Shown one piece after another: positions 14,076 to 22,905 of a stretch of 64,000 bases of DNA (position 1 is the first letter of the stretch; each line of letters opens with the position of its first letter). Where the stretch lies: NCBI GenBank assembly GCA_008360955.1, contig LUCM01000171.1, forward strand, positions 22,028-86,027. The letters run 5' to 3'. A program made the translations under genes and the position numbers. Below the pieces are notes generated by a model that was not told the origin of the DNA, made no database searches, and was given only the letters and a program-made list of their open reading frames with translations. Origin of the DNA: Fasciolopsis buskii (Eukaryota > Platyhelminthes > Trematoda > Plagiorchiida > Fasciolidae).

Positions 14076-14297
14076 GACCGGCGGTGGTCAGAAGCATTAA
14101 GCGTCCGTCACCAGAGGTTCGAATCCCGGATCTGCCGGCCACTTCGGTGGTAGATGGTAACCCGCTGTTGCCCGGTTTGCTACCACGACTAATCTATTGA
14201 GACATTTTGCGGTCCTGTGCTGTTGCAAGTCTCAGAGTTATGATGGTTGATTTCCCCCATCTCCGTGCAGTGGGCTCTAGTGGATTTCGAGCATGTT
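14076..14297 (+). repeat. tRNA-derived SINE-like repeat, family 2
   Basis: It begins GACCGGCGGTGGTCAGAAG with a B-box-like GGTTCGAATCC about 45 bases on. CCGGCCACTTCGGTGGTAGA and a body with TGTTGCCCGGTTTGCTACCA, GTGGGCTCTAGT and a GAGCATG end follow. At least a dozen relatives occur in this window, making this the most abundant repeat seen. Confidence 0.75.
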
Positions 14298-14693
14298 TTT
14301 TCCACTAGACCCACTTTTGAAGAATGTGTAAAAGAGCGAACTTGATCGAGTAAGCTGTATGCTAGTTTTCCGAGTTTTGGGAAATGCACGACCCATCCAT
14401 GAGATGACCTTCGTCAATGACGTTCTCATCCAGCATCTTTTTTCATGTTTGTGATTCATAATGACAACTTTATTGTGCATTCCTGTGGTCATGATGCTTC
14501 AAATACTGCCGCTCTCTATTGGATGCAATTTCAAGTTAACCACCGAGATAAAAAAAGGAGAATGTGCAGCATCAACTGCGTAACAACTCTGTTGAATCTG
14601 GTAGGAGGAGGCTATGTGCAGATGCCAAGAGTGCATGGCCACCTTGCCTCGGTACAATGAGTGGGGCGGCATTCGATATGATAACTAAATAAT
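14298..14693. other. No feature recognised
   Basis: Unique-looking sequence between the family 2 SINE and the stem-loop block. Confidence 0.5.
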
Positions 14694-14858
14694 ATTGAGA
14701 ACAACACAACGTGGCGAACAAGCTCGTTTTCAGTTATTCGTATTCATGCCAATACATAACATTAAATATGGTCTGGAGATGGTTCAAGGGAAATTGTCCG
14801 TTTGCATTCACATCATAACTGAAAACGAGCTTGTTCGCCACGTTGTGTTGTTCTCAAT
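14694..14858. repeat. Stem-loop with 44-bp perfect inverted repeat, copy 1
   Basis: 14694-14737 and 14815-14858 are exact reverse complements (44 bp) around a 77-base loop. The arm starts ATTGAGAACAACACAACG. The same stem-loop occurs in reverse at 16212-16376. Confidence 0.92.
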
Positions 14859-15282
14859 GTGTTCAGTGGGATTTTTCAAACGTTTAAAACTAAATAATAG
14901 ACAGTGAACCCGTTAGACGGAGAGCAATCGGCTAAAGAACCCTATCGTGTATGGACCTATAAAAACCATTTGATTATGACAAATAAACGAAGAAAACTGT
15001 CGTGTTGAGTCACCAGAGGCCACTTGGCTGCTCTCACGTGATCGGACTAGATTCGAGTCGACCGATTAAATGCGCTAGAGGTAGCGACAGCGATAGACGA
15101 GGTTTTAAAACAAGCCTAAAAAGGCGTAAAGCCATTCAGGGTCTTATTGGACCAGATGTAGCAACGAGCTGGGTGACAGCCACTTACCCTCTACTACCAA
15201 AGTGATCGGTGGGTACCGGATTCGAATATCTTTCTCATAAATTCCTTTCGACATTTCTCCGGCACGAATTACTTATTTCGTG
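14859..15282 (+). repeat. 424-bp unit, copy 1 (+)
   Basis: It begins GTGTTCAGTGGGATTTTTC and ends ACTTATTTCGTG at the gap. It contains a relative of 7690-7885 followed by a minus family 2 SINE. It appears identical to 16377-16800, and in reverse complement to 15788-16211. Confidence 0.92.
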
Positions 15283-15787
15283 NNNNNNNNNNNNNNNNNN
15301 NNNNNNNNNNNNNNNNNNNNNNNNNNNNNNNNNNNNNNNNNNNNNNNNNNNNNNNNNNNNNNNNNNNNNNNNNNNNNNNNNNNNNNNNNNNNNNNNNNNN
15401 NNNNNNNNNNNNNNNNNNNNNNNNNNNNNNNNNNNNNNNNNNNNNNNNNNNNNNNNNNNNNNNNNNNNNNNNNNNNNNNNNNNNNNNNNNNNNNNNNNNN
15501 NNNNNNNNNNNNNNNNNNNNNNNNNNNNNNNNNNNNNNNNNNNNNNNNNNNNNNNNNNNNNNNNNNNNNNNNNNNNNNNNNNNNNNNNNNNNNNNNNNNN
15601 NNNNNNNNNNNNNNNNNNNNNNNNNNNNNNNNNNNNNNNNNNNNNNNNNNNNNNNNNNNNNNNNNNNNNNNNNNNNNNNNNNNNNNNNNNNNNNNNNNNN
15701 NNNNNNNNNNNNNNNNNNNNNNNNNNNNNNNNNNNNNNNNNNNNNNNNNNNNNNNNNNNNNNNNNNNNNNNNNNNNNNNNNNNNNNN
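15283..15787. other. Assembly gap (505 N)
   Basis: This is a run of N. The bases on the two sides are reverse complements of each other (TTTCGTG before, CACGAAA after). Open frames drawn through it are meaningless. Confidence 0.99.
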
Positions 15788-16211
15788 CACGAAATAAGTA
15801 ATTCGTGCCGGAGAAATGTCGAAAGGAATTTATGAGAAAGATATTCGAATCCGGTACCCACCGATCACTTTGGTAGTAGAGGGTAAGTGGCTGTCACCCA
15901 GCTCGTTGCTACATCTGGTCCAATAAGACCCTGAATGGCTTTACGCCTTTTTAGGCTTGTTTTAAAACCTCGTCTATCGCTGTCGCTACCTCTAGCGCAT
16001 TTAATCGGTCGACTCGAATCTAGTCCGATCACGTGAGAGCAGCCAAGTGGCCTCTGGTGACTCAACACGACAGTTTTCTTCGTTTATTTGTCATAATCAA
16101 ATGGTTTTTATAGGTCCATACACGATAGGGTTCTTTAGCCGATTGCTCTCCGTCTAACGGGTTCACTGTCTATTATTTAGTTTTAAACGTTTGAAAAATC
16201 CCACTGAACAC
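15788..16211 (-). repeat. 424-bp unit, copy 2 (inverted)
   Basis: Exact reverse complement of 14859-15282 as far as I can read it. The 67-residue open frame present in all three copies reads identically. Confidence 0.92.
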
Positions 16212-16376
16212 ATTGAGAACAACACAACGTGGCGAACAAGCTCGTTTTCAGTTATGATGTGAATGCAAACGGACAATTTCCCTTGAACCATCTCCAGACC
16301 ATATTTAATGTTATGTATTGGCATGAATACGAATAACTGAAAACGAGCTTGTTCGCCACGTTGTGTTGTTCTCAAT
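16212..16376. repeat. Stem-loop, copy 2 (inverted loop)
   Basis: Reverse complement of 14694-14858. Its right-hand arm serves at the same time as the start of the third unit. Confidence 0.9.
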
Positions 16377-16800
16377 GTGTTCAGTGGGATTTTTCAAACG
16401 TTTAAAACTAAATAATAGACAGTGAACCCGTTAGACGGAGAGCAATCGGCTAAAGAACCCTATCGTGTATGGACCTATAAAAACCATTTGATTATGACAA
16501 ATAAACGAAGAAAACTGTCGTGTTGAGTCACCAGAGGCCACTTGGCTGCTCTCACGTGATCGGACTAGATTCGAGTCGACCGATTAAATGCGCTAGAGGT
16601 AGCGACAGCGATAGACGAGGTTTTAAAACAAGCCTAAAAAGGCGTAAAGCCATTCAGGGTCTTATTGGACCAGATGTAGCAACGAGCTGGGTGACAGCCA
16701 CTTACCCTCTACTACCAAAGTGATCGGTGGGTACCGGATTCGAATATCTTTCTCATAAATTCCTTTCGACATTTCTCCGGCACGAATTACTTATTTCGTG
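16377..16800 (+). repeat. 424-bp unit, copy 3 (+)
   Basis: Same orientation and apparently same sequence as 14859-15282. It ends with TTATTTCGTG at 16800, after which unique sequence (CAAAAAGTACC) begins. Confidence 0.92.
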
Positions 16801-17573
16801 CAAAAAGTACCATTTTTGAATTAATTTATTCCTCTCAACGTTGCAGCGATCCCCAGCGTTATAAACTGCGTCAGAGAGAGATAAGAGGTTGCACAAATAT
16901 GGATGTTTTGTGCCGTGAAATTACAAATCAGGAGACCTAAATCTCCTTTATTTCGCTCCTCATAAAAGTTTGCTCACTCGGACGAAACTCCACAGGGCCA
17001 CGGGTGTGAATAACTCAGGTGCCCCAGGAGGCCGAACTACACGTCGCTGAGTGATGGAACAGTAAAAATGAACTATTTCCTTCACGTTCGGCGGTAAAAC
17101 GCAACTCATCTTCGGTTATTAGAGGTATGTGTAATGAAAGAAGCAAAAAAGAAAATAAACGAGAAAAAATGAATGAAACAGCCGAGATGACCAGACGTTT
17201 GGAAAACCGAGTCGTATGAGTGAGTGTCGATAAAAAAAGGTAGATAGATAGAGCTAGTACTGTTCGAAAAAGAAGTGCAACTGGAGAGTGAACTAGATGT
17301 GGCCAATCAAACGAGAATTGGGGCTCTAGAAGATGAACAATCGTGTGAAGAGGGGAGTAACAAACTGCGGGACCATCATCAATAGACTTGTCGTCCTTAC
17401 TCATGAAATGGGAGAAAATAGAGCACCAAAGGACTGTAGCAAGAAAATCCGGGAAAGGAGGGGAGGGATTTTGGAACATGAAGCTTGGACAGCACACGGG
17501 CTTTGTTGGAGCTGCCAGTTATCTGATAAAAGTTAGCGATAAAAATATGAACATGGTAGTTTCTATCGCCTTA
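16801..17573. other. 3' flank/likely 3' UTR of the GTPBP2-type gene
   Basis: This is unique sequence between the stop codon and the repeated palindromic block. A minus-strand open frame of 160 codons at 17015-17497 has no homology I recognise. It is Phe/Leu/Ser-rich because the minus strand is pyrimidine-rich here, so I treat it as non-coding UTR. Confidence 0.45.
16947..16952 (-). promoter_or_regulatory. Candidate poly(A) signal of the GTPBP2-type gene
   Basis: AATAAA is read on the minus strand about 620 bases past the stop codon. It is the first canonical hexamer I noticed downstream. A GAATAAAT at about 16824 is an alternative. The site is a short match and is not proven. Confidence 0.25.
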
Positions 17574-18227
17574 TTATCCACGACGTTTCCGACGACGTCT
17601 TCGTTTACCTCGTTTGTGACTCGTACTTTTGGATGCTGCTGAAACGCTAGCGGTATTCCTCACCTGTTCCGGGGTGACAGTATTAGTAGTCGGGCAGTTT
17701 GCATCGAGTTTTTTCGTTGTTTCTTTACTCGACTGCGGTTGGTATGAATCGAGAGAACCCTTTATACTATCTATCTGGGATGGGACGGTGACGGGAGAGG
17801 CAGCTTTTGCCTTGCTGGCACTCAACTGCCACTTGTCGGATTCGGCTGGCGAGATTATGCAATAATGGTCACCTAACGACGAGCTGAACATATCGAATTC
17901 GGTCGATCTGAATTCGTCCAGATCACATTCTGGTTCGGAGAAGAAGAATGCCAACTGATCGACAAGAGTGGAATTTCCGGGGGAAGGTGCATCACATATT
18001 GTCCACGTCTTGGACACGAGACCAGAGACGGGATCGGCGGTAGTCAATTGACCATCAGACTGCAGTTTACATGAGGTGTTGGAATCCACATCCAGTGAGA
18101 CCAGATCATGTAGGGCATGCACGTGACCCACCGCTTTGGCGTAACCGGCCCAAGTCATGATTACCGGGCGACCAACTTCCAAATATTCGGGATGGCGAGT
18201 GAATCGAATCAACAGACGTCCGCACGG
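17574..18227 (-). CDS. GTPBP2: GTPBP2-type gene, last exon with long basic tail
   Basis: This last exon has 217 codons and a TAA stop. It enters in phase 0 after taactcag. The first 40 residues finish the last barrel (LLIRFTRHPEYLEVG, then a GYAKAVGHV segment equal to the family EGxTKGIGHV end). About 165 further residues follow: an acidic/aromatic patch around EPECDLDEF, a Ser/Thr/Gln-rich stretch, and a terminal run of Arg and Lys (HKRGKRRRRRKRRG). GTPBP1 also has a basic C-terminal tail, whereas vertebrate GTPBP2 ends soon after the barrel, so the tail is unusual for a GTPBP2-like core. The basic run could bind RNA or act as a nuclear signal (inference). Confidence 0.9.
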   Translation of the reverse strand, partial: PCGRLLIRFTRHPEYLEVGRPVIMTWAGYAKAVGHVHALHDLVSLDVDSNTSCKLQSDGQLTTADPVSGLVSKTWTICDAPSPGNSTLVDQLAFFFSEPECDLDEFRSTEFDMFSSSLGDHYCIISPAESDKWQLSASKAKAASPVTVPSQIDSIKGSLDSYQPQSSKETTKKLDANCPTTNTVTPEQVRNTASVSAASKSTSHKRGKRRRRRKRRG

Positions 18228-18279
18228 CTGAGTTACGAGGTAAAAAAACAGAATTTGAATGTCATAGTACTTTGGTATC

Positions 18280-18430
18280 ATCAACTCGGCTCAGTTTTTA
18301 CAATCATTAACCATACAGCACCAAGTCACCCTGGTTTTGGTTGCTGCCTCGCAGCACCATTTACTCAAAAGGGCAAAAAAGAAAAGACTGACCGCAAAAC
18401 AACAAGTTGAAGGACTGAGGGAAAAAGAAA
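18280..18430 (-). mobile_element. LINE 3'-end fragment next to the last exon
   Basis: The minus-strand sequence matches the tail of the 38930-39355 copy, including the GTGCTG run and the CTTTTGNGTAAATGG block. It is severely 5'-truncated and lies about 50 bases from the 3' splice acceptor of the last coding exon. Confidence 0.6.
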
Positions 18431-18949
18431 GAACTACAGTCCGAGAATGCCACTAATTATGACATTGAACTATATCATCTACGGTTCAGTATCATCGCTG
18501 GGGGAATGTGCACCTTTATTCACATATTTAGATACCATCGACAAAGGGAATTTAGTTATGAAATCTAGTGAATTCTGTTTATTTGTCACTAATCTACAGG
18601 TGGAAATCTGAATTCTAAGAAAGAATGACAATGAGGTCCAATTTGGCCAACTATAATCCTCGAACTTGACTGCACCACAGCTTTTTCGTGATTTATGCGC
18701 CCTCGACCATCGTCATCCACACATTAAACGCAATCTACCAGAGCGAGCCATGCGAATGATAAGATGAGCTAGATGGAAAATTGGAACCGAGTTCTTGAAA
18801 ATGCATTGAAAACGAACGCAGATAGTGAAAAAACAAACATGTGAAGCTATCATGAGACAACTTTTGTGCTGCACATAATTAACTAAGAAAAAGTGACTTT
18901 TTGGGAATATTTCTTTTGTCACATGCTTGAAGCATGAATGTTATGATCA

Positions 18950-19100
18950 TTAGGGTCGACTGCACGGGGGAGGAGGAATTGGCAACTATGACCCTGAAAC
19001 TTGGAGAAAATCACATAAGGTCGCAATAGGTCACGTGTGTTGACGAGCCGGGCGACGGCCGGTTGCCGCCTACCACCAAAAGTTTCAGTCGACTCGGTTT
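18950..19100 (-). repeat. Family 2 SINE-like repeat, partial
   Basis: Minus copy recognised by ACCCTGAAACTTGG, AATAGGTCACGTGTGTTGACGA, GCCGGGCGACGGC and CCTACCACCAAAAG on the plus strand, which are complements of the family 2 body. Confidence 0.65.
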
Positions 19101-19354
19101 AGTAACGGAATACTTTCATGACATGATTTATCCGTGAGTTCAGTGGAAAGGGTATGTTCCATAGCCGCTTGAGCCTGGTGCACTAAACCCCACCTTTTAC
19201 TTCCTTAATTATTGAGACGACACGATACACCAATTTTCAGAAAAGGAGTCCCGTCAACTGGAGACTGCCAAGAGGGAAAATTCACCGGCGATGGTCTTCA
19301 GATTGAAATTGCGCAATATTGACCGCTTGACTAAACCGATCGAAAGACAAGCAA

Positions 19355-19495
19355 CCACGACCCGGAAAATTGGAATGGCATAGAATCACATGCGGTCCCA
19401 ATAGGTCAAGTGTGATAACGAGCCAAACGACGGCGAATTGCCGTTTACCAATAAAGTTCGTCTGGTCTGAGATCCGAGCCTCTGACATTTAAGGT
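19355..19495 (-). repeat. Family 2 SINE-like repeat, partial
   Basis: Minus copy with ACGACCCGGAAAATTGGAAT, CCCAATAGGTCAAGTG, ACGAGCCAAACGACGGCGAA and the degraded B box at GATCCGAGCC. It is followed at once by a plus copy. Confidence 0.65.
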
Positions 19496-19504
19496 GACAG
19501 ACAT

Positions 19505-19665
19505 TTGAGTGGTAGATGAGAAGTCGAAATCACTCGGTTTGCTACCAAGCCTAACCTATTACGTGCCCCGTTCACGGTTTTCCGTCTCTTCTCGCATTGT
19601 GAGCCCTAGCAGCTATGGAGCATACTACTTCCGCAGCATATGCGTGGAGCACGTAATAAAAAACA
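19505..19665 (+). repeat. Family 2 SINE-like repeat, partial
   Basis: It lacks the tRNA-like head. It shares the GGTTTGCTACCAAGCCTAACC body, GTGAGCCCTAGCAGCTATGGAGCAT and the following segment with 20890-21115. It lies back to back with the minus copy at 19355-19495. Confidence 0.6.
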
Positions 19666-20889
19666 ACCCACGTTTCTCCAATGTAGATCAAAATTTCAGC
19701 ACATATTGTAAACGACTTTTTGTGAATATCACGACGCCACGAACATCAACCAGACTGCGGATCTTGCATGTGTGAAAAATTACCATACCACATTGGTAGC
19801 GGTTGTTATCGTGAAAGCCTCAAAGTATTTTTTTTAACCGGGGATACGCGCTGATCTGGCGGTCCGGATAGACAAAAAAGAGAACAAGTCAAGTCATATG
19901 ATATGTGAATTACAACGAACAGCCGGTGCACACCAGGATGTGGTAAATGAAAATCGATATCCTGTGCATCTGGTCAGTCCCGAGGTAATCACAAGGCCAC
20001 AAAATTAGTCAACCGTTCGAATTTACGAATTTGCATCAGTTGCAAAGAATATAAGATTTTTAATTTCACTTAGATGAGCTCATGGGTGATGGATGGAGTA
20101 TAAATATAGGGCTCTGGAACTGAGGATTTTAAACTGCAAAAAGCCTTGACAATCATAGCTTCTGAAACAGCACACAACGTGAGTAAAAGCAAAAAAACGG
20201 AAGAATCCGCCACTATCACTGTATTGCATGGAACTCAAACAATATGCATCATCTTTTTTTCACCTGTAAATGTAGGACTCATCATCTATACTGTAAGGTG
20301 GTTTGACCACCGATCGATCCAGACTAGCCGAAAGAAATTTGTCAAAATCCTCAGACTGTCTAGGGGAGTCGCGTCAACTCCAAAATGCCAAATCTCGTCT
20401 CCATCCTAGAAAAGGTATGCAGATAATCCATCTCGTCTAAAAGCATTAGACAATAAAGTCGACGCAGACGACAACATGCACAAGAACCGCAAGGATGTTT
20501 CAGGCGCATACCTTTCGTCAGCTAGTCCAATGAAAACAGGACCCAGTTGACCGAATGCCTTTTTTCTACGTGTCAACAACGAATGTCCATACATATTCGT
20601 TCCTAATGATTCTTTCCCCAAACTCCACAACCACAAGATGGATAGAGCTGCATTTTGTCCGGCGCCAACCCAGGTCGTCGCCCGGAGGAAGGCAGGCAAA
20701 CTGACAGTTAGCCGGGAACAAGAATGGCTAAAGCTCACACTGTAAAGCGATTGACGGCGAGCATCAATAGTGTTAAATGAAGCCGTGCGTTTTCGGTTAA
20801 CAAGCGACCAATTATTAAAATACTACAGTCAGGACCCATTACTTCGATCGGCGATTGCCAAGTAAACGTGGTGTTTGTAGCTCTAAAAA
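19666..20889. other. Intron sequence, no gene recognised
   Basis: A minus-strand open frame at 20406-20738 has acceptor- and donor-like sites around 20703 and 20511, but the segment would break the phase of the host gene and matches no family I know. Confidence 0.4.
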
Positions 20890-21115
20890 AAACTAGCGAT
20901 TCGAATCGCACATCCGTAGGTCACTTGGGTGGCAGAGGGCAATCCGTTGTCTCCTGGCTCGTTACCAAATCTAACCTAATGAGACCTTTGTGGTCCTATG
21001 CCACTCCAAGTTTCAAGGTTACGGTTGTCGTTCCCCCCCTCCTCTCCTAACCCGTGTAGTGAACTTTAGCAACATGCGCTCCTTCGGTCACACTCATGCT
21101 TCAAACATGATATTA
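20890..21115 (+). repeat. Family 2 SINE-like repeat
   Basis: It begins at GATTCGAATCGC (B box) and continues through GGTGGCAGAGGGCAATCCG, the TGGCTCGTTACCAAATCTAACC body and CACTCATGCTTCAAACATG. The A-box half is missing or degraded. Confidence 0.65.
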
Positions 21116-21620
21116 AAAATACGAAGACAAATTATATCTCCGTGTTTCTTTGGGACACTGTACCCTAGCTATATGCTAATGAAACGAACCTTTGTCAGTG
21201 AATCTACTAGCATACGTGGGAGTTTTTAGGCCGCTACGCGAATTGAATATCAGATCTATGAACTAAAAATTGGATCACAAATTGCCACCGGGCTGAGAAC
21301 GTCCTGTCTCTATCAGGCCTGCTGACTGACGATTTGCGATCAGCCAAATAAAATAACACCATATTTCGATCGTTGCACCTGAGTAAAACTACGGCTAGTG
21401 ACGCACCACGGATTACGGTGAACGACCGATGACGTGAAACAGTGGAAAATATTCTGGGAAGTCTTGCGATGAATTTCAAACAAAAACAGCTGTTTTTCTC
21501 CTACTTTTCACTGTTCTTCCTCTACCATCACGATTGTGATGGTACGATATTTATTCACCCACAATTTTGATCTCACGACCGATTCAACTGCTGCACTGTG
21601 CAAGAAATTGCATTTTGTCA

Positions 21621-21905
21621 ATGGAGCCGAACATCCACGGGCTGGTTGGCTTTTTGCTAATTTGGCAACTGGCAAGTGTACAAGCAATCCGATGCGAAGT
21701 GAAGTTTGAATGTACGGGAAAATCAGTCATTTTGCGACACACGGTAAACAGGCTGCGGTTCAATCACAATGGTAGTACGTGTGCATTGTATCCTACTTTG
21801 ACGGGATGGATGAAACAATTGTCCACTGAGTGCTCCAATCATGGTGAATTTATACAAATCAAAATCTTACAGTACTCGGAACAGAGGCAAAATCTGGCAG
21901 CATAG
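21621..21905 (+). CDS. Candidate small secreted protein in an intron (unrecognised)
   Basis: An open frame of 94 codons starts at the second ATG of a longer frame. This start is chosen because it gives a textbook signal peptide: a short polar start, then GLVGFLLIWQLASVQA with an Ala-x-Ala-like cleavage site. Four cysteines follow in the predicted mature part (RCEVKFECTG, then two more spaced by about 17 residues). It is antisense to the host gene, in the 3.7-kb intron just past an exon. A CACG|GTAAAC donor-like site at about 21745 means it could instead be a first exon. No family is recognised and chance remains possible. Confidence 0.25.
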   Translation: MEPNIHGLVGFLLIWQLASVQAIRCEVKFECTGKSVILRHTVNRLRFNHNGSTCALYPTLTGWMKQLSTECSNHGEFIQIKILQYSEQRQNLAA

Positions 21906-21967
21906 AATAAACGCAAAAGAGAAGATACGCATTCATTCTAAGAGAGACGAATATGTGACGGGCATAC

Positions 21968-22534
21968 CTGATTCGTGCCTTGTTGCGCGTTCTTGTCTTG
22001 TGCGATCTGATCTTGCGCCTCTTCTGTCCGCGCGGGAGAATCCACAACGATGGCTGCTTGCGCAACACAACCGGCGTACACATTGACCCGTTGATTAGGC
22101 ACTGGTAGGGGTGGTTTGACGGGTGTAGGTGAAGCATTCAAGTTGGTCAGTGCGGGCAACTGACAACTAATTTCCAATGTGAATGCCCAGACTACAGCGA
22201 TCGAGGGAGTTGCGTCCGCCGTGTGTGTTATTTTCAAGGGAATCGTGGCCATGTCCCCGTGCCAATCGGACCAAGATGCGTGAGAGATTAAAACCATGCC
22301 GCGTCTAATCATGATTGGCAAATGCGACTGAGCAGACGGTCGAATTTGATTGGGTGAATTCTCATCGTTCTCAAACAGAAAAAGATTGTCAGATTTTGTG
22401 GACTGGAAACTCGGTGAAGACAATGAAGTCTGGAATCGAACAGCCACAGAGGCCGTTTGGCATGCGAAGACAACCTGGTGCGGTTGGCGATTGTGTTTCA
22501 GACTTACTATACGCACCAGATGAAAATAACCTTC
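21968..22534 (-). CDS. GTPBP2: GTPBP2-type gene, barrel domain exon
   Basis: This exon has 189 codons and phase 0 at both ends. The acceptor is caaacgcag before GAAGGT and the donor is AATCAG before GTATGC. It contains a FHLVRIVSLKHNRQP block, followed by CQTASVAV (family AGQxAxxAL) and IRRGMVLIS (family LRKGMVMVS). Near the end it has VNVYAGCVAQAAIV (family VxVHxGxxxQTAxV). These order correctly against barrel domains II and III of GTPBP1/2. A stretch of about 25 residues rich in Gln, Asp and Asn sits just before the donor and has no counterpart I know; it may be disordered. Confidence 0.92.
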
Positions 22535-22629
22535 CTGCGTTTGAGGAGAGTATGAAGGACGGTGAGGGATAAAAATCTTTGTTATTGGATTGCCTTGTAG
22601 GGCTGCATCATACAATGTTTGAAACTTAA

Positions 22630-22715
22630 AACATTACTATGGGAATAGTGAACACGATCCCGAAATGTGGAACAACACAAAAGGTCCGATTAGGTAGACC
22701 GCAAATGACCGTGGT
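22630..22715 (-). repeat. Family 2 SINE-like repeat fragment
   Basis: Short minus fragment with GATCCCGAAATGTGG and AAAAGGTCCGATTAGGTAGACC. It stops just before the hammerhead-like repeat at 22722. Confidence 0.45.
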
Positions 22716-22721
22716 TTTTTC

Positions 22722-22905
22722 TTTAATTGTGAATGATATAATGTTAATAAAACAACCTTGTTGGTAGATGCAATGCGCCAACGTTTCGACTACCGTGGGT
22801 AATCTTCCTCAAGGCAAGTTTAACAATCATTAACATTATATCATTCACAATTAAAACCAATACATGGCGCATCGATTTTTCGATACACTTCTTACATCAT
22901 TCAGT
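22722..22905 (-). ncRNA. Hammerhead-like motif in a Penelope-style terminal repeat, copy 1
   Basis: Read on the minus strand, 22812-22784 is TTGAGGA, A, then GATTACC-CAC-GGTAGTC (7-bp stem II with a 3-base loop), then GAAA followed by CGTTGG. This is the order CUGANGA, stem II, GAAA of hammerhead ribozymes, with T at the usual C3. The phrase GAAACGTTGG is typical of the minimal hammerheads known from Penelope-like elements. A 5' strand GATGTA at 22898-22893 stands where the cleavage triplet is expected. A 27-bp perfect inverted repeat (22722-22748 with 22829-22855) flanks the core. Confidence 0.5.

Noticed and set aside
15209..15861. Open frames of about 208 and 173 codons on both strands
   Set aside because: They run through the 505-base N gap and consist almost wholly of unknown residues.
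17015..17497. 160-codon minus-strand open frame rich in Phe, Leu and Ser
   Set aside because: It lies in the likely 3' UTR; composition follows from a pyrimidine-rich strand, with no domain or signal recognised.
20406..20738. Possible extra exon of the GTPBP2-type gene
   Set aside because: The splice-like sites give about 193 bp, which breaks the phase-0 junction between the flanking exons, and the text has no counterpart in the family.
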